A DNA stretch of 64,000 nt from Primulina eburnea (Eukaryota; Streptophyta; Magnoliopsida; Lamiales; Gesneriaceae): the NCBI RefSeq assembly GCF_022965805.1, contig NC_133101.1, forward strand, positions 2,108,001-2,172,000, in the 5' to 3' direction. Below, piece after piece: positions 1 through 12,398 of this stretch (its first letter is position 1; every line of letters begins with the position of its first letter). The position numbers and the translations under genes are program-made. The notes below the pieces were generated by a model. The model saw only the letters and a program-made list of their open reading frames with translations, made no database searches and was not told the DNA's origin.

Positions 1-1119
1 GTTTATGTTTCGTTCATCTTTTTTATATTTTATAATTTATAAAAAGCAACAACATACTCGGAACATAATCGAATGTGTGTTAGAAATAATATCTTGGACG
101 AGTAAATCGTGCTTACATAGACAAACATCGTTTGATACATAATATGGAATCAACTATGCATGTATAAGCATAACAAGACTATAAAATGTCTTATGTTATC
201 GTTTTAAACTATCTCATACCATGTATCAAACGAGTAACAAAATATGTAAACGTCCTCTTATTATTTCAGCAAAAACACAAAGTTTCACACAGTATTATAC
301 ATACATTTTAAATTTGATTAAATGTCTAGGATTAAAAAGCTCAGGATGGGGATGTAATGTTTTTTTTAATCTATAGTAGGCACCAAAAAGAGAGTGCAGT
401 GGCCATTATTAAAGAAACATGTTAGATTTCTACTACAAGTCAAGAACAAAACTGTGTTGGACTGCTAAAAAAAACATTCCTCAAAAGCAACGAGCGAGAG
501 AGATACGACTGGGAATTATTACTCATTCACACTTCCCAACTTTTCTTTCTCCTTTCAATTATTATATATTTATATTTATTTGAATTGAATTTATAATATG
601 TCACACACACACATATGTTTTCTTTTTTCTTGAATTTGATGAAAAATAATTTTTTTAAAAATAAATTTGTATTTGGGAGACTCGGAGTTTGTAAGATTTA
701 TTTTCAAAAGAAATGGTGTGTGTGTGTATATATATATATGTCATTTTAAAATGAATTAAAAGAGAATTTGGTCTACATTGTTTACAGCTGAAGTAACGTC
801 GTTGTTGACAGGATCTACTTTTGGCAGTGTATAATGTTAAAGAATTGATGCCTTTGAGGGGTTTTGGGAATGGAGTAAAGATAAAGAAACTAATTACATA
901 AAATTTAAAAATATTATCATTATAAAATTAAAACAATATATCATTCAGTTAAAATAATTACATTACAAAGATTATAAATTTATATATATATATATATATA
1001 TTATTGTGGGTTTTTTTTAAAAAAAATATTAAAATATATATAATGTGATTATAAGTTCATGAATTGGGAAGGATAAAAAAAAAAGAGTCAAAAAAATGAT
1101 ATAATAATTGACATATAAA
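1..1119. other. AT-rich intergenic stretch, no gene seen
   Basis: Strongly AT-rich sequence with poly-A/T runs and short TA and TG tracts (about 720-740 and 965-1000). No reading frame resembles a known protein and no RNA gene is recognisable. The sequence around 480-560 is less AT-rich and could be an untranslated leader, but nothing confirms that. Confidence 0.6.
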
Positions 1120-4100
1120 GGTGTAACTGTAAACTCCAATTGTCTCCTAGAAGGAGGTCTAGTCTTCTGCCCAAAGGAAACTCACCACTTTCCCTCTTTA
1201 TCTTTTCTCAATGACCAATCAATTATCTCAAGTATTTTTAGGTCACCTAAGCTAAGTACTTGGCATGCTCCATTTTGTTCAAACATATCAACTTGGACTT
1301 GGACCAAAATTATATTCCATTTTTTTTAAAGCTAGTGTAAAATTCCCCATCTTGGGTGATGAATCATTATAATATCTCAATTTAAGTGTTTATATATGAA
1401 AGTCGTGATCATGTAATTATAGATGTAATCCGAAAAATATGATGAGTATATGTGTGTCTTGATATTGTATCCGTAGAATGTTGAGATTTTTTTACACTAT
1501 ATATGGTTTATAAAAAAAAACTCATGTGAAACTGTCTCACGAGTGAATTTTAAACCGAATCTCAAACAGAATCAATTTATGAAGAAAAAAAAAGTATTTT
1601 TATGTTAAAAATATTAATTTTCATCTTAATTATATATTGGGTTGGTCTGTCTCATAAAAATAAATTTGTGTGATCGTCTTACAATACATCGTATTTAAAA
1701 CTTGGGAAATATCCTTTAAGATTTAAAAACAAAACAAAGGCTGCATATCCATTATTATATCGAGAATATTTCCAAGTATTATTGATGCATGACAAACAAA
1801 ATTATAGGAAAGTGACCGTTGCTTGAATTGATCTATTATCTAATGTTCTATCAAGAAATTGTACTTCCAAGTATGAAGGTCTAATGTTGCCATATTATGC
1901 CTTTTTTAATGTCTTGCGAACATATTAATTAATGCATTTTTGGCATAACATATAGTTTTGATTGAAATTTTATAATATATCATTGTTTATTAATGTGGTT
2001 CATAAGTAACATAACTATAGATTGAATTATACTTGCACCATAGAACGAATTTGGGAATTTTTTTTTTCAGTTCTCCCTCTATATTTGACATTATTTGATT
2101 TTGATCTACAATATCATCATGATCAGTGTCGAAAAAACAGTAAGTTGTAGGCATGTGGCCACCCACTGCCAAATCGATTTTTTTTTTTTAACTAAATATC
2201 TAGTTCTTTATATTCATCTCTATATTTATCCAATAATTCCTATATATAAGATTCAAACTCAAAAATCAATGATATATTCATCATCTTTATTTGATATAAA
2301 TTTAAGAATGTGTCAAACAATCTTTTTGATATATTTTTTTTTTTTAAAAAAAACTATATCTTAAATTAGGCAACCACTTAGGCAGTACTCTAGATGACCG
2401 ATTTTTTAAATACCGCCCAAAATCATCGTCTTTCTAAAAATCGGAGTGATGTACCACCGTCTAGAGCATAAATGAAGACTTTTAGAATATTGATCATAAT
2501 TGAATTTTATTCATTAATTTTTTTTGGGGCCAATTTTAGTTATTTGTTTTTCAATTTTACTCATTCTCACATGAAAACTTTTTACGTGACACGTGACACA
2601 TTAGAGCCACATAAATAGAAAAGATTGACATTTTTAGTAATTTGTTTTGCAATTTATTTTTGTTTTTTATTCCGTCATGAACTAGGTTTGGAGTGTATGA
2701 GAATGACGTAACTTGATTTGAAATATGTTTTTTTTCAATCTTTTGATTAATATATTTGAGATCTTCGCTAGATTATTTGTGTTTTCCTGAATTGACTGAA
2801 TTCAATCGTGCATTCTGATTTTCGCTGTTTTAAAATTAGATTTGCGTGAGTTTTTTTGGCAGAATTATGCATTTCATATTTGTTCAAGAATCAAAGTGAC
2901 ATGCAATTTTTAGATACAAAAAAGGTGAAATTGAACAAGAATGGAATGAAGAGCAATCGCTGAAGGAATATATTTTTAAGAGCTAGGTGCCTAATCGCCT
3001 ACATTCAGGCACCTCAGCGACTGACGCCGATAGAAGATTGAAATCGCGCGAGAGACAAGCGCCTCAACCTTACTTATTGTCAGCGCCATTGTTTCAAGAG
3101 CAAAGACGCCTAAGCACCTGTCACCGGTGCCTTGCCCAAGCCTTGCATAAATTATTTTTGGAAACTTTTAATCAGGTGCCTAAGTGACTCAGCGCCTGAA
3201 AAAAGTACATGACGAGGAGACTTCAGACTCTAGAAGTTTAAAAGACAAACTTTATTCGTTTTTGTGGTACTTTTGGCAGATTTTGTAGAGCAACAAGAGA
3301 GGATGGCTGATAGATGTGCGACATAGATTGTAGAGTGAACAAACTTGAATCAAAGAAGGGCGAACGACATCCGCGGACAGAGAAACATATTCTATCGTCG
3401 TTTTAATTAATTTTCTCTTTCTTTTGATATTTGAATGACGTTCAAGAACATACTTTGTTTTTCTTTTTTTATTCTGATATTAACTAAATTTGGTGTGTAG
3501 AAGAATAACGTAACTTGATTTGAAACTATGATTTTTTTATCTTTTGATTAATATATTTGGTATCTTCGTCAGATTATTTGTGTTTTCCTGAATTGATTGC
3601 ATTCAATCAATTTAATTAAATAATTATATTTGTTAGAAATCTGACAATAGAAAAAGGAGAATTTAAATAAAAAATCATAGAAAAATATATCTTTGGTGTT
3701 TATAGAATTCGGAAGACATATAACTTCATTGAAGTCGTTGCGTTGTTTATGTTATTTGATATTTAATACGAATATTTGAATTGATATTAGGTAATAAATT
3801 TCTACTTGTCATTTAGGAAAATGAGTAGAAAAGATTGAGAATTCTTGGTAAATAAACCAGAAAAATTTATAATGATATATATTGATAAAAATTATACATC
3901 TCGAAAAGTGAAGTGAAATCGAATATCTAATATTATTTGTCTTTGTTGATTTTTCTCATTATTAATCTTGTTAATCATTCATTCATTTGTTGCAATTTTA
4001 TTTTACACTATAAATCTCCTACATGATTTTATAAATAAAGTTAATATTATTTTAATTATATTACTTAGTATAACATTAAATTGTTCATTTTCCAGGGATG

Positions 4101-4560
4101 ATATTCTTACAATCTTACTTATTCAAGTGCTAAAACTTAACACTGTATACTTACGGTAAGAAAATACGTAACAACAAAAACAAAATCGACTAAAACTGAA
4201 ATTCGACAATAAAAATGACCAAAATAGCAAGAAGACAAATATAAATGATCAAATTTGTAATTTTCCTAATGAATTATGCTAAATGATAACCATAGGTTGG
4301 ATGATACTATACGATAAATTTTGATCAAACTCAACCATTTTTACAATGAATGATACTATATGATAATTATATCTAATCATGAACAGTGTCGAATATATCA
4401 TTCGTAACAAACTGAAAGAAAGAATTCCGAAATTTTAGACCATCTCTAATAGAAAGTCCATGCAAAACGTTCTCACGCACGCGATTATCAACTACAAAGT
4501 TCGAACATGTGATTTCACAAGAATTTTCTGTAGTTTATGGTACGTTTCGTTATTTCTAAA
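1120..4560. repeat. Segmental duplication, copy 1
   Basis: Blocks at about 1120-1230, 1340-2060, 2560-2620, 4260-4440 and 4450-4560 reappear in the same order at 21566-24460, diverged by substitutions and small indels. Both copies carry the same old, degraded element near 1500-1690 (22530-22690). Copy 1 lacks the two MITEs and the 588-bp insertion found in copy 2, but has about 1.5 kb of extra sequence (about 2640-4180). Its right end matches sequence inside the last intron of the transporter pseudogene in copy 2. The last transporter exon is missing here. No coding sequence remains. Confidence 0.75.
2675..3610. repeat. Direct repeat pair flanking a G+C-richer insert
   Basis: About 135 bp at 2675-2810 is repeated with mismatches at 3478-3609; both contain the wording 'ataacgtaacttgatttgaa' or a close variant and end near 'gaattgattgcattcaatc'. 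The roughly 670 bp between them includes a G+C-richer island (2985-3210) with repeated 'aggtgcc' and 'gcgcc' words. It could be a degraded LTR-type or DNA element inside copy 1 of the duplication. No primer-binding site or protein was recognised, so the class is unknown. Confidence 0.5.
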
Positions 4561-5138
4561 TTATTTTTGTTGATTTTTGGTTTTTCGTCTTTACAATAAT
4601 TTAAAATAAAAAAATATTTACGTGAAACATTACAACAATTTTAAAATAAATATTAAAATTAAGTACATCGATATTGGAGGTTAGTGAGATGTTAATTTTA
4701 GGATAGTACGTCAATCATATGTCTAAGGATCTATATCTCACATGAAGTAATATTAATGTTGATAATGTTAATGTGGTAAAATATGAGAAATTAGATTAAG
4801 AGTTAGGTTAGCTTGAACTCAATCAGATGACATATTGAATTAAATAAATTACTCATTATTTTATCCCTGCTTTTTTATACAATTTTTTTTAATGTCAAAT
4901 TTCCCAATAATTTGACTAATTATAAGAAAACGCATTGCTCTGATAAAATTTTAACAAACAAAATAAACAAATTAAAAAACCTTAAAGATATATTTATATT
5001 ATATACATATTATTCATACATATATATATATATTTATATTATATATATATAATATAAATACATCAAATAATAAATATATATAATATATATTATTTTGCCC
5101 TGCCCACTATAAAGGAGGGGTTTTGTGCATGAATTATT

Positions 5139-5214
<76 letters not shown>

Positions 5215-5544
5215 CAAATTATTATAGTTTGCTAAAAATATGAAAATTACGATTACTTTGATAAATATTTTGTAAAAATACGATAAACTAATAAAAAAAG
5301 CCTTGAAAATTGCCAATAAAAACTCGTCTATGATACATCGACTCGATAGACCTAGGTAGTTTTTAGTTAGCCCGCCCACTATTCGATCAAGTAAGAAAAT
5401 TGTCAATTCAACTTACTAGAATGAATAAATATAACCAATTTTGATAACTCTATATACGTTAGAACAAGGACTTAACTAAGAATTTTTTAACCCATGAACA
5501 AAATTTATTTTGAAATATTCTTATGAACATATATATTTTTAGAG
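4561..5544. other. AT-rich intergenic with TA microsatellite
   Basis: AT-rich spacer with several TA-rich patches (4990-5100) and a long pure (AT)n run at 5144-5212. The open frame crossing the microsatellite translates as Tyr-Ile repeats and is not a gene. No other feature seen. Confidence 0.6.
5144..5212. repeat. (AT)n microsatellite
   Basis: About 35 uninterrupted AT dinucleotides, probably length-variable between individuals. Confidence 0.9.
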
Positions 5545-5722
5545 TAGGTCTCATGTGAGACCGTCTCACGGATCTTAATCCGTGAGACGGGTCAACCCTA
5601 CCCATATTCACAATAAAAAGTAATACTCTTAGCATAAAAAGTAATACTTTTTCATGGATGACCCAAATAAAAGATCCGTCTCACAAATATGACCCGTGAG
5701 ACCGTCTCACACAAGTTTTTGC
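5545..5722 (-). mobile_element. MITE-like element, GTGAGACNGTCTCAC family, copy A
   Basis: About 178 bp. Both ends carry the palindromic word GTGAGACCGTCTCAC, with a conserved middle that includes 'cccatattcacaataaaaag' and 'tcatggatgacccaaat'. Further copies lie at 17411, 23174, 23653 and 36179, in the opposite orientation to this one. There is no coding capacity, so it would be a non-autonomous element. The superfamily was not determined, because a clear target duplication is not visible. Confidence 0.7.
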
Positions 5723-6288
5723 CATATTTTTATATAGGCAAACACTAAATATTAAAATTAATTTATTTCTGTCTTATATTTTGAAGAATCTTTATGTGGG
5801 GACCCGGATGCTAATCAAGTTCTTAATCATTATTGAGACTAATTAATCAATTATAAAACATGGTCTAAATTTTTTTTTTTAAAATACCAAGCGGAAACGT
5901 AATGTAATTTACTCAAATTACATATTAAACATGAACATACAAATCTTGTGTTATCTACAAGAATTCAACTAGGTTCAACTACATATCAGTGCTGCATCCT
6001 ATGTTGTTTCGAAGCCCGGATCTCCACGCTATCTAATCTTCTCTCATCCTCTTCTTGACCCTGATCCAGCTCCACCTGTTGTCATGCACACATACAAAAC
6101 AAGACAACAGCCGGATAACTCCGGTGAGATATAAATATCCCAGTATAAACAATGTATACATGCAATCATATAAAAGCATATACGAAAGCATATAAGAATT
6201 ATTTATAACATGTCTCCTATCAGAAATATAAATCAATATCAATCATTCCATAAACATGAATGATATAACCCATGTAAATCAACATGTC

Positions 6289-6293
6289 GTATC
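6289..6293. repeat. Target-site duplication GTATC, left
   Basis: GTATC directly before the 5' LTR of the chromovirus; the same five bases follow its 3' LTR at 13831-13835. Confidence 0.9.
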
Positions 6294-7725
6294 TGTAGTA
6301 GCCCGAATTCCAAAATTGGGTAATTAACTGATTAATGGTGATTAAGAAGGTTTAATGTGTAATTTTGACCGTGGTCATGATCGGACGGACCGAAGATGGT
6401 TCGGTAGCAACGAAGAGTTCGGAAGGTCCGAAGTGAGTTCGGTGGATCCGAACATGAGGTGTCAAGAGTCGATGGACACGTGCATGTTCGGACGGTCCGA
6501 AGTGTATGATCGGAGGATCCGATCATGAGCTGTCAAGAGCTGATGGACACGTAAGAGTTCGGACGTTCCGAAGAGGGTTCGAACGATCCGAACATGGCCT
6601 ATAAATAGTGGTCGGATTTCCTCATTTTGACTCGCCAATTCAGAGAATTCCATAGCATTTCAGTCGTTTCTGACAGGTTCTAGTCTTGTTCCGAGATTTG
6701 GGCACTAGCGGGGAGCTGCTGGTCTTGTAGCAGAGCTGTGCTCTAGTTGGGAGCTAGCGGCATCAGCGGGCTAGCGACGGACGAAGGTTTGGAATTTTAT
6801 CAGTATTTATCTCAGGATTATCTAGTTAAGTCTGGTAGATAAGTTTAGTGATGGTTTTCACTTGATGAATAGGCTTGGATTAGACCTGTTGTCTGGTTGT
6901 TCCAGTGGATTAGGATTGCTGTGATAGAGGTACGAAAGTACTATCCGAGATATCCTGGTTGAGTATACATTCATATATGTGTTGCATGATTATGTGGTGC
7001 ATTGATATATGTCATTTGATACATGCTATTATGTCACGTTTATTACTGCACGTTGCATTTCACGTTGAGCCGTATCTCCTTCGAGATAGCCTTTACTGTT
7101 GAGCTGTATCTCTTTCGAGATAAGCTATATCTTGGGGCCGCTCAGCCTTGTCTTGTGGACGCATGGACACCGAGAGTACACAGTGGCCGACGGGTCGGGA
7201 GGGCTTCGGTGGTCCGGGACATTTTAGGTCCACGTCTGTCTTGTAGTGGATGCAGTGACCCAGAGGTGTACCGCGCGGCACTATCCACTTGGCGCCTCTA
7301 GACTGAGCATTTTGAGATCCTTTGTGATTCCTGTTTCTTGACTACCCTGGTATCATATCATAGCATGTGCATTTCATATAGGTTTGTATACTCATACTTT
7401 TGTACTGGGCGTTCTTATCGCTCACGTCCTTGGTTTTGTTTATTCTTGGACACCCCATTCCCACGGGGCAGGCCTCAGGTTGGATGGCTCAGGAGGAGCA
7501 GGAGGAGGACGTTGAGTAGCTGGTTGGTTTAGTTTTCAGTGTTTTCCATTTGATTCGATATGGTTGTACCGAATATTTTTTATTCTGGGTTATTCTAGAT
7601 TTCGATTGGGTTGTATAACGTTTGATTCTTCGGCCTTTTTCCGCTGTTATCTCTGATTATTGTTAATTAGGTTAATTGCATGCTTAGTTTTTGTTTAGTA
7701 GGTGATTCTGGAACGGGTCACTACA
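6294..7725 (+). repeat. 5' LTR of the chromovirus
   Basis: 1432 bp starting TGTAGTAGCCCG and ending CACTACA. U3 holds seven imperfect palindromes of the TTCGGACGGTCCGAAG type (6378-6595), a G-box CACGTG (6477-6482) and a TATAAATA box (6600-6607). A second pair of imperfect repeats with the palindrome TATCTCNTTCGAGATA lies near 7070-7125. Short frames inside the LTR occur identically in both LTRs and look non-coding. Confidence 0.93.
6600..6607 (+). promoter_or_regulatory. TATA box of the chromovirus LTR promoter
   Basis: TATAAATA about 300 bp into the LTR, just after the palindrome cluster. The same box is at 12705-12712 in the 3' LTR. The transcript probably starts about 30 bp downstream, which would define the U3/R border. 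Confidence 0.7.
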
Positions 7726-7729
7726 TTTA

Positions 7730-7743
7730 TGGTATCAGAGCCA
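7730..7743 (+). other. Primer-binding site, initiator methionine tRNA
   Basis: TGGTATCAGAGCCA, complementary to the 3' end of plant initiator tRNA-Met, lies 4 bp after the 5' LTR. It would prime minus-strand DNA synthesis. Confidence 0.92.
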
Positions 7744-7823
7744 GGTTATGATTTTGGGATATAGATTCTGTTTTGGGATTTCCGTTGACCATTTTACCAT
7801 TTTCCCTATTCTATCTTGTAGCG

Positions 7824-10800
7824 ATGGCTGACCATTTTGATGACGGGAGTAGTCAGGGGAGTGTAGGTCGATGGGGTGACCAGGACGATCATAGACGTCA
7901 TCGTGAGCATCGTCATCGTCGGAATGGTCCTAGGCGTTTCGATATGCATCGTTTCATGCAGATGGGGCCTAAGCCTTTAGTCGGCGGTGAGACTCCCGAT
8001 GATGCGGAGGATTGGTTAGAGCGCATGGAGAGTTGTTTCCGCGCATTCCAGTGCACCGATGAGCAGAAGATGGAGACCCTTAGTTTTCTTCTCGAGGGCC
8101 GTGCTCGCAGGTGGTGGCGATCGACTTCTGCGCCGATAGTCCAGTCCCAGGGTAGAGCGACTTGGGTCGATTTCCGTGCAGCGTTCATGCAGCTGTACTT
8201 TCCTCCAGCCCTTCGCCAGGCCAAGACGATTGAGCTCCTGAACCTTAAGCAGGGTAGTATGTCTGTTGATGAGTATCAGCAGAAATTCTTTGAGTTGTTA
8301 CCCTTCGCTCCTCATATCAGTGGCAGTTCTGAGGCCAAGTATGATCATTTCCTCCAGGGCCTTAATCAGGAGATCTTTGATCGAGTCACTGTCTGTGATA
8401 ATCCTACTTCTTATGATGGGTTAGTGAACCGGTGTCGCCAGGCAGAGATCAGTCTCCAGCGTGGTAGGGCTATTCTTTCTTCTTCTAGACCTCCGAGTAC
8501 TTTGAGGCCTCGATCTCAGTCTTTCAAGAAGTCTGGTTCTTCTTCTGGATCTGGATCTCGATCTAGCGGTGTTTTCCGTTTTGGTAAGAAGAAGGAGTCT
8601 TGTGCGCATTGTGGGAAGAACCATCCGTCGGAGCAGTGCCGATTAGCCGCAGGAGCTTGTTTTCAGTGCGGAGAGATGGGTCATATTAAGAAGAATTGTC
8701 CTCAGTTGCGAGGTGGAGCAGAATCCGGTTCGGGATCTCAGACGACTGTTCAGCAGAGGAGGCAGGGTCAGGCAGTGGGTAGTTCGAATCTTCGACCTCG
8801 TGCCCAAGGTCAGGTTTTTGCGCTGAACCAGGATCAGGCTGCAGATGAGACGGAGAGAGTCATAGCAGGTACTTTTCATTTATGCGGTATTCCTGCTTTT
8901 GTTCTTATTGATACAGGAGCCTCTCATTCCTTCATTTCTGCACGATTTGTTAAGCGTCATAGGTTACCCTATGTTTCTCTAGACGTCATTCTTTCTGTTT
9001 CTACTCCGATGGGTCATTCGGTGTTAGCGAAGCGTCTAGTGATGGGTTGTCCCTTAGATTTTGAGGGTAACGAGTTGACTGCGAATCTTATGATCCTAGA
9101 GATGGAAGATTTTGATTGTATCTTGGGTATAGACTTATTGACTACCTACCGAGCTACTGTGGATTGTTACCAGAAGCTTGTTCAGTTTCGTACGACTGAA
9201 AGCTCTAGTTGGTTTTTCTATGGTGAGGGAGCGCGACCTCCGATGCCAGTGGTATCTGCTCTGAAAGCCTGTCGTGCTTTAGAGTCGGGCGGGGAAGGCT
9301 ACCTCATCTATGCGATTGATTCATCCACAGGTAGTGTTGGTCTAGAGGATATTCCAGTGGTTTGTGAATTTCCTGATGTTTTCCCAGATGAGATTCCTGG
9401 TTTTCCTCCGGTTAGAGAGGTGGAATTTGGCATAGATTTAATGCCAGGGACTGCACCGATTTCTCGTGCCCCCTATCGTCTTGCTCCGTCAGAGATGAGA
9501 GAGCTGAAGCAGCAATTGCAGGATCTTCTTGATAAGGGTTATATTCGCCCGAGTGTTTCACCTTGGGGAGCTCCAGTCTTGTTTGTCAAGAAGAAGGATG
9601 GATCGATGCGGTTGTGCATTGATTATCGCCAGCTGAATCGGGTGACGATCAAAAACAAGTACCCTTTACCCCGTATTGATGATTTGTTCGATCAGCTTCA
9701 GGGTACTTCTGTTTACTCCAAGATCGACTTGCGATCGGGTTATCATCAGATGAGAGTCAGAGATGATGATATTTCCAAGACTGCATTTCGTACTCGTTAT
9801 GGGCATTACGAGTTTCTAGTTATGCCATTCGGATTGACGAATGCGCCAGCGGTGTTCATGGATCTGATGAACCGAGTCTTCCGAGATTTTCTGGATCAGT
9901 TTGTGGTGGTTTTCATTGACGATATCTTGATCTATTCCCACAGTGTGGAAGAGCATGCCCAACACTTGAGGATTGTGTTGCAGATTCTTCGCGAGAAGCA
10001 ATTGTATGCTAAGCTGAGTAAGTGCGAGTTCTGGATTGATCGTGTGGTATTCCTTGGTCATGTGATTTCCAAGGAAGGAGTTTCTGTGGATCCCAGCAAG
10101 ATTGAAGCAGTGCTGAATTGGTCACGTCCGACGACGGTGACTGAGATCCGTAGTTTTCTAGGTCTGGCAGGGTATTATCGTCGCTTCATCTCGAATTTCT
10201 CTCAGATAGCCAGACCATTGACGCAACTTACTCGGAGGGATGTTCCATTTCAGTGGTCATCCGAGTGCGAAGATAGTTTCAGAGAGCTTCGTCGACTTCT
10301 GACTTCCGCACCTGTTTTGGCGTTACCGTCAGGATCTGATGGTTTCAGTGTTTACACCGATGCCTCCTCGCAAGGCTTAGGATGTGTGTTGACGCAGAAT
10401 GGTCATGTGATAGCTTATGCTTCTAGACAGCTAAAACCTCACGAGGAGAAGTATCCAGTTCATGACCTAGAGTTGGCAGCTATTGTGTTTGCGCTGAAGA
10501 TCTGGCGTCATTATTTGTACGGTGTTCAGTTTGAGATCTTTACTGATCATAAGAGTCTGAAATATCTGTTCACTCAGGCTGAGTTGAACATGAGGCAACG
10601 TCGTTGGATGGATTTGCTGAAGGATTATGATTGCGAGATCAAGTACCATCCAGGTTCTGCGAATCTCACAGCTGATGCGCTTAGTCGCAAGGTGAGAGCC
10701 TCTGCACTTCAGACTTGTGCTATGACTAGTGCCATCCAGGATAGTTGCTCGTTGGGGTTTAACTTCAAGCATCGGAAAGGTATGGAGAGCATTCGTGTTG

Positions 10801-12242
10801 CTACCATTTTATCTGAGCCAGCTTTGTTCGCTCGGATTCGAGATGCTCAGATGTCTGATCTGAAGACTCAGAGATTAGCTCGGTTAGCGGGTGGAGATAG
10901 CGGCTTCCATTATCAGTCCAATGGTCTTCTGTGCTTATCTAATCGGGTTGTAGTACCAGAGGATGACACTTTGAGGGACGAGATTTTGTCTCATGCTCAT
11001 CGAAGCAAGCTGAGTATTCATCCAGGAAGCAATAAGATGTATAAAGATTTGAGAACTCGATTTTGGTGGAAAGGGATGAAGCGCAGCGTGTATCAGTTTG
11101 TCTCCAAGTGTCTAGTTTGCCAGCAGGTTAAGGCAGAGCACCGTCGACCGGGAGGATTATTGTTGAACTTACCTATTCCAGAATGGAAGTGGGAGCATAT
11201 TACGATGGATTTCATTATTCACTTGCCATTATCTTCGAGGAACAGCGATGCTATCTGGGTAGTGGTGGATCGACTCACCAAGTCTGCTCATTTTCTGCCA
11301 TATAATCGTGATTTCACTTTCGATCGTATGGCTCGATTGTACATTCAGGAGATTGTACGTTTGCATGGAGTGCCTGTCAGTATTGTTAGTGACAGAGATC
11401 CTCGTTTTACCTCACGGTTTTGGGGTAGTTTCCAGTCAGCTTTGGGTACTACACTGAGTCTGAGTACTGCTTATCATCCGGAGACTGACGGTCAATCAGA
11501 GAGGACTATCCGTACGCTTGAGGATATGTTGCGAGCCTGTGTTATGGATTTCGGACCCGCTTGGCAGGATCATTTGCCTTTGATTGAGTTCGCGTACAAC
11601 AACAGCTATCATCGTAGTATTGGTATGGCACCATTTGAGGCGTTGTACGGGCGACGTTGTCGTACTCCATTATTCTGGGACGAAGTTGGGGAACGACAGG
11701 TGGAGGGACCGGAGTTAGTCCAGCAGGCTATTGATAAGGTTGCAGTAATCAAGAAACGGATTAAAACTGCTCAGGATCGACAGGCTAGTTATGCGAACAC
11801 AAAGCGTCGACCTCTTCATTTTCAGCCGGGTGAGAAGGTGTTTCTCCGAGTTTCGCCTTTTCGCAGGATATTGAGATTTGGTCTCAAGGGTAAGCTGTCT
11901 CCGAGATTTATTGGTCCTTTTGAGATTCTGGAATGTGTGGGAGATTTAGCTTACAGACTTGCGTTGCCGCCATACCTATCAAGTATTCATGATGTGTTCC
12001 ACGTATCCTTGTTGAGACGTTATGTAGCAGATGAGTCTCACATCTTGCATCCATCTGAAGTTCAACTTGATACGGATTTGTCTTACGTGGAGCGACCAGT
12101 TCGGATTCTAGATCGCAAAGACAAGGTGTTGCGGAATAAGATCATTCCTCTTGTCTTAGTGCAGTGGCAGCGCAGAGGCACTGAGGAAGCTACTTGGGAG
12201 TTAGAGAGTCGTATGCGTTCAGAACATCCAGAGCTCTTTTGA
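7824..12242 (+). CDS. Chromovirus Gag-Pol polyprotein
   Basis: One 1472-residue frame with no stop or frameshift. The first ATG is at 7824 (context gcgATGgct); the frame is open upstream to 7773 without an ATG. Approximate domains: Gag with 'FELLPFAPH'-type capsid sequence; a CX2C knuckle-like motif ([13 protein letters not shown]) and a CCHC knuckle ([14 protein letters not shown], near residue 280); protease with IDTGASHSF (Asp near 363); reverse transcriptase with FIDDILIYS (near 698); RNase H with YTDAS (near 844); integrase HHCC zinc finger (1059-1105) and the DDE triad in TMDFI, SDRDP and GQSE (about 1127, 1189, 1225); C-terminal chromodomain-like segment (about 1420-1472, with EEATWE). 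All key residues are present, so the element could be autonomous. Chromodomains in this group are thought to steer integration to heterochromatin. Confidence 0.95.
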   Translation: MADHFDDGSSQGSVGRWGDQDDHRRHREHRHRRNGPRRFDMHRFMQMGPKPLVGGETPDDAEDWLERMESCFRAFQCTDEQKMETLSFLLEGRARRWWRSTSAPIVQSQGRATWVDFRAAFMQLYFPPALRQAKTIELLNLKQGSMSVDEYQQKFFELLPFAPHISGSSEAKYDHFLQGLNQEIFDRVTVCDNPTSYDGLVNRCRQAEISLQRGRAILSSSRPPSTLRPRSQSFKKSGSSSGSGSRSSGVFRFGKKKESCAHCGKNHPSEQCRLAAGACFQCGEMGHIKKNCPQLRGGAESGSGSQTTVQQRRQGQAVGSSNLRPRAQGQVFALNQDQAADETERVIAGTFHLCGIPAFVLIDTGASHSFISARFVKRHRLPYVSLDVILSVSTPMGHSVLAKRLVMGCPLDFEGNELTANLMILEMEDFDCILGIDLLTTYRATVDCYQKLVQFRTTESSSWFFYGEGARPPMPVVSALKACRALESGGEGYLIYAIDSSTGSVGLEDIPVVCEFPDVFPDEIPGFPPVREVEFGIDLMPGTAPISRAPYRLAPSEMRELKQQLQDLLDKGYIRPSVSPWGAPVLFVKKKDGSMRLCIDYRQLNRVTIKNKYPLPRIDDLFDQLQGTSVYSKIDLRSGYHQMRVRDDDISKTAFRTRYGHYEFLVMPFGLTNAPAVFMDLMNRVFRDFLDQFVVVFIDDILIYSHSVEEHAQHLRIVLQILREKQLYAKLSKCEFWIDRVVFLGHVISKEGVSVDPSKIEAVLNWSRPTTVTEIRSFLGLAGYYRRFISNFSQIARPLTQLTRRDVPFQWSSECEDSFRELRRLLTSAPVLALPSGSDGFSVYTDASSQGLGCVLTQNGHVIAYASRQLKPHEEKYPVHDLELAAIVFALKIWRHYLYGVQFEIFTDHKSLKYLFTQAELNMRQRRWMDLLKDYDCEIKYHPGSANLTADALSRKVRASALQTCAMTSAIQDSCSLGFNFKHRKGMESIRVATILSEPALFARIRDAQMSDLKTQRLARLAGGDSGFHYQSNGLLCLSNRVVVPEDDTLRDEILSHAHRSKLSIHPGSNKMYKDLRTRFWWKGMKRSVYQFVSKCLVCQQVKAEHRRPGGLLLNLPIPEWKWEHITMDFIIHLPLSSRNSDAIWVVVDRLTKSAHFLPYNRDFTFDRMARLYIQEIVRLHGVPVSIVSDRDPRFTSRFWGSFQSALGTTLSLSTAYHPETDGQSERTIRTLEDMLRACVMDFGPAWQDHLPLIEFAYNNSYHRSIGMAPFEALYGRRCRTPLFWDEVGERQVEGPELVQQAIDKVAVIKKRIKTAQDRQASYANTKRRPLHFQPGEKVFLRVSPFRRILRFGLKGKLSPRFIGPFEILECVGDLAYRLALPPYLSSIHDVFHVSLLRRYVADESHILHPSEVQLDTDLSYVERPVRILDRKDKVLRNKIIPLVLVQWQRRGTEEATWELESRMRSEHPELF

Positions 12243-12386
12243 ATTGTACTGTAGTGGTATTACAGATGTATGTTGTGTTTTCAGTTGTAATCAGTTGTAT
12301 TCAACAACCATTGAGCTGTAATAACAATGTTGTTATTTCATTTTGTTCATCCTCTAAGCCTGATTTCGAGGACGAAATCGTTTTTA

Positions 12387-12398
12387 AGGAGGGGAGAA
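12387..12398 (+). other. Polypurine tract of the chromovirus
   Basis: AGGAGGGGAGAA directly before the 3' LTR, the expected plus-strand priming site. Confidence 0.88.

Noticed and set aside
6332..7532. Short frames within the LTR, repeated identically at 12437-13637
   Set aside because: They lie in LTR sequence, have low-complexity or unfamiliar products and are duplicated only because the LTRs are identical.
7773..7823. Start of the chromovirus polyprotein at 7773
   Set aside because: That codon is TTG; ATG at 7824 has a good context and begins a typical Gag.
7913..10772. Minus-strand open frames of 60-100 codons inside the chromovirus
   Set aside because: Antisense shadows of the gag-pol frame with no family resemblance.
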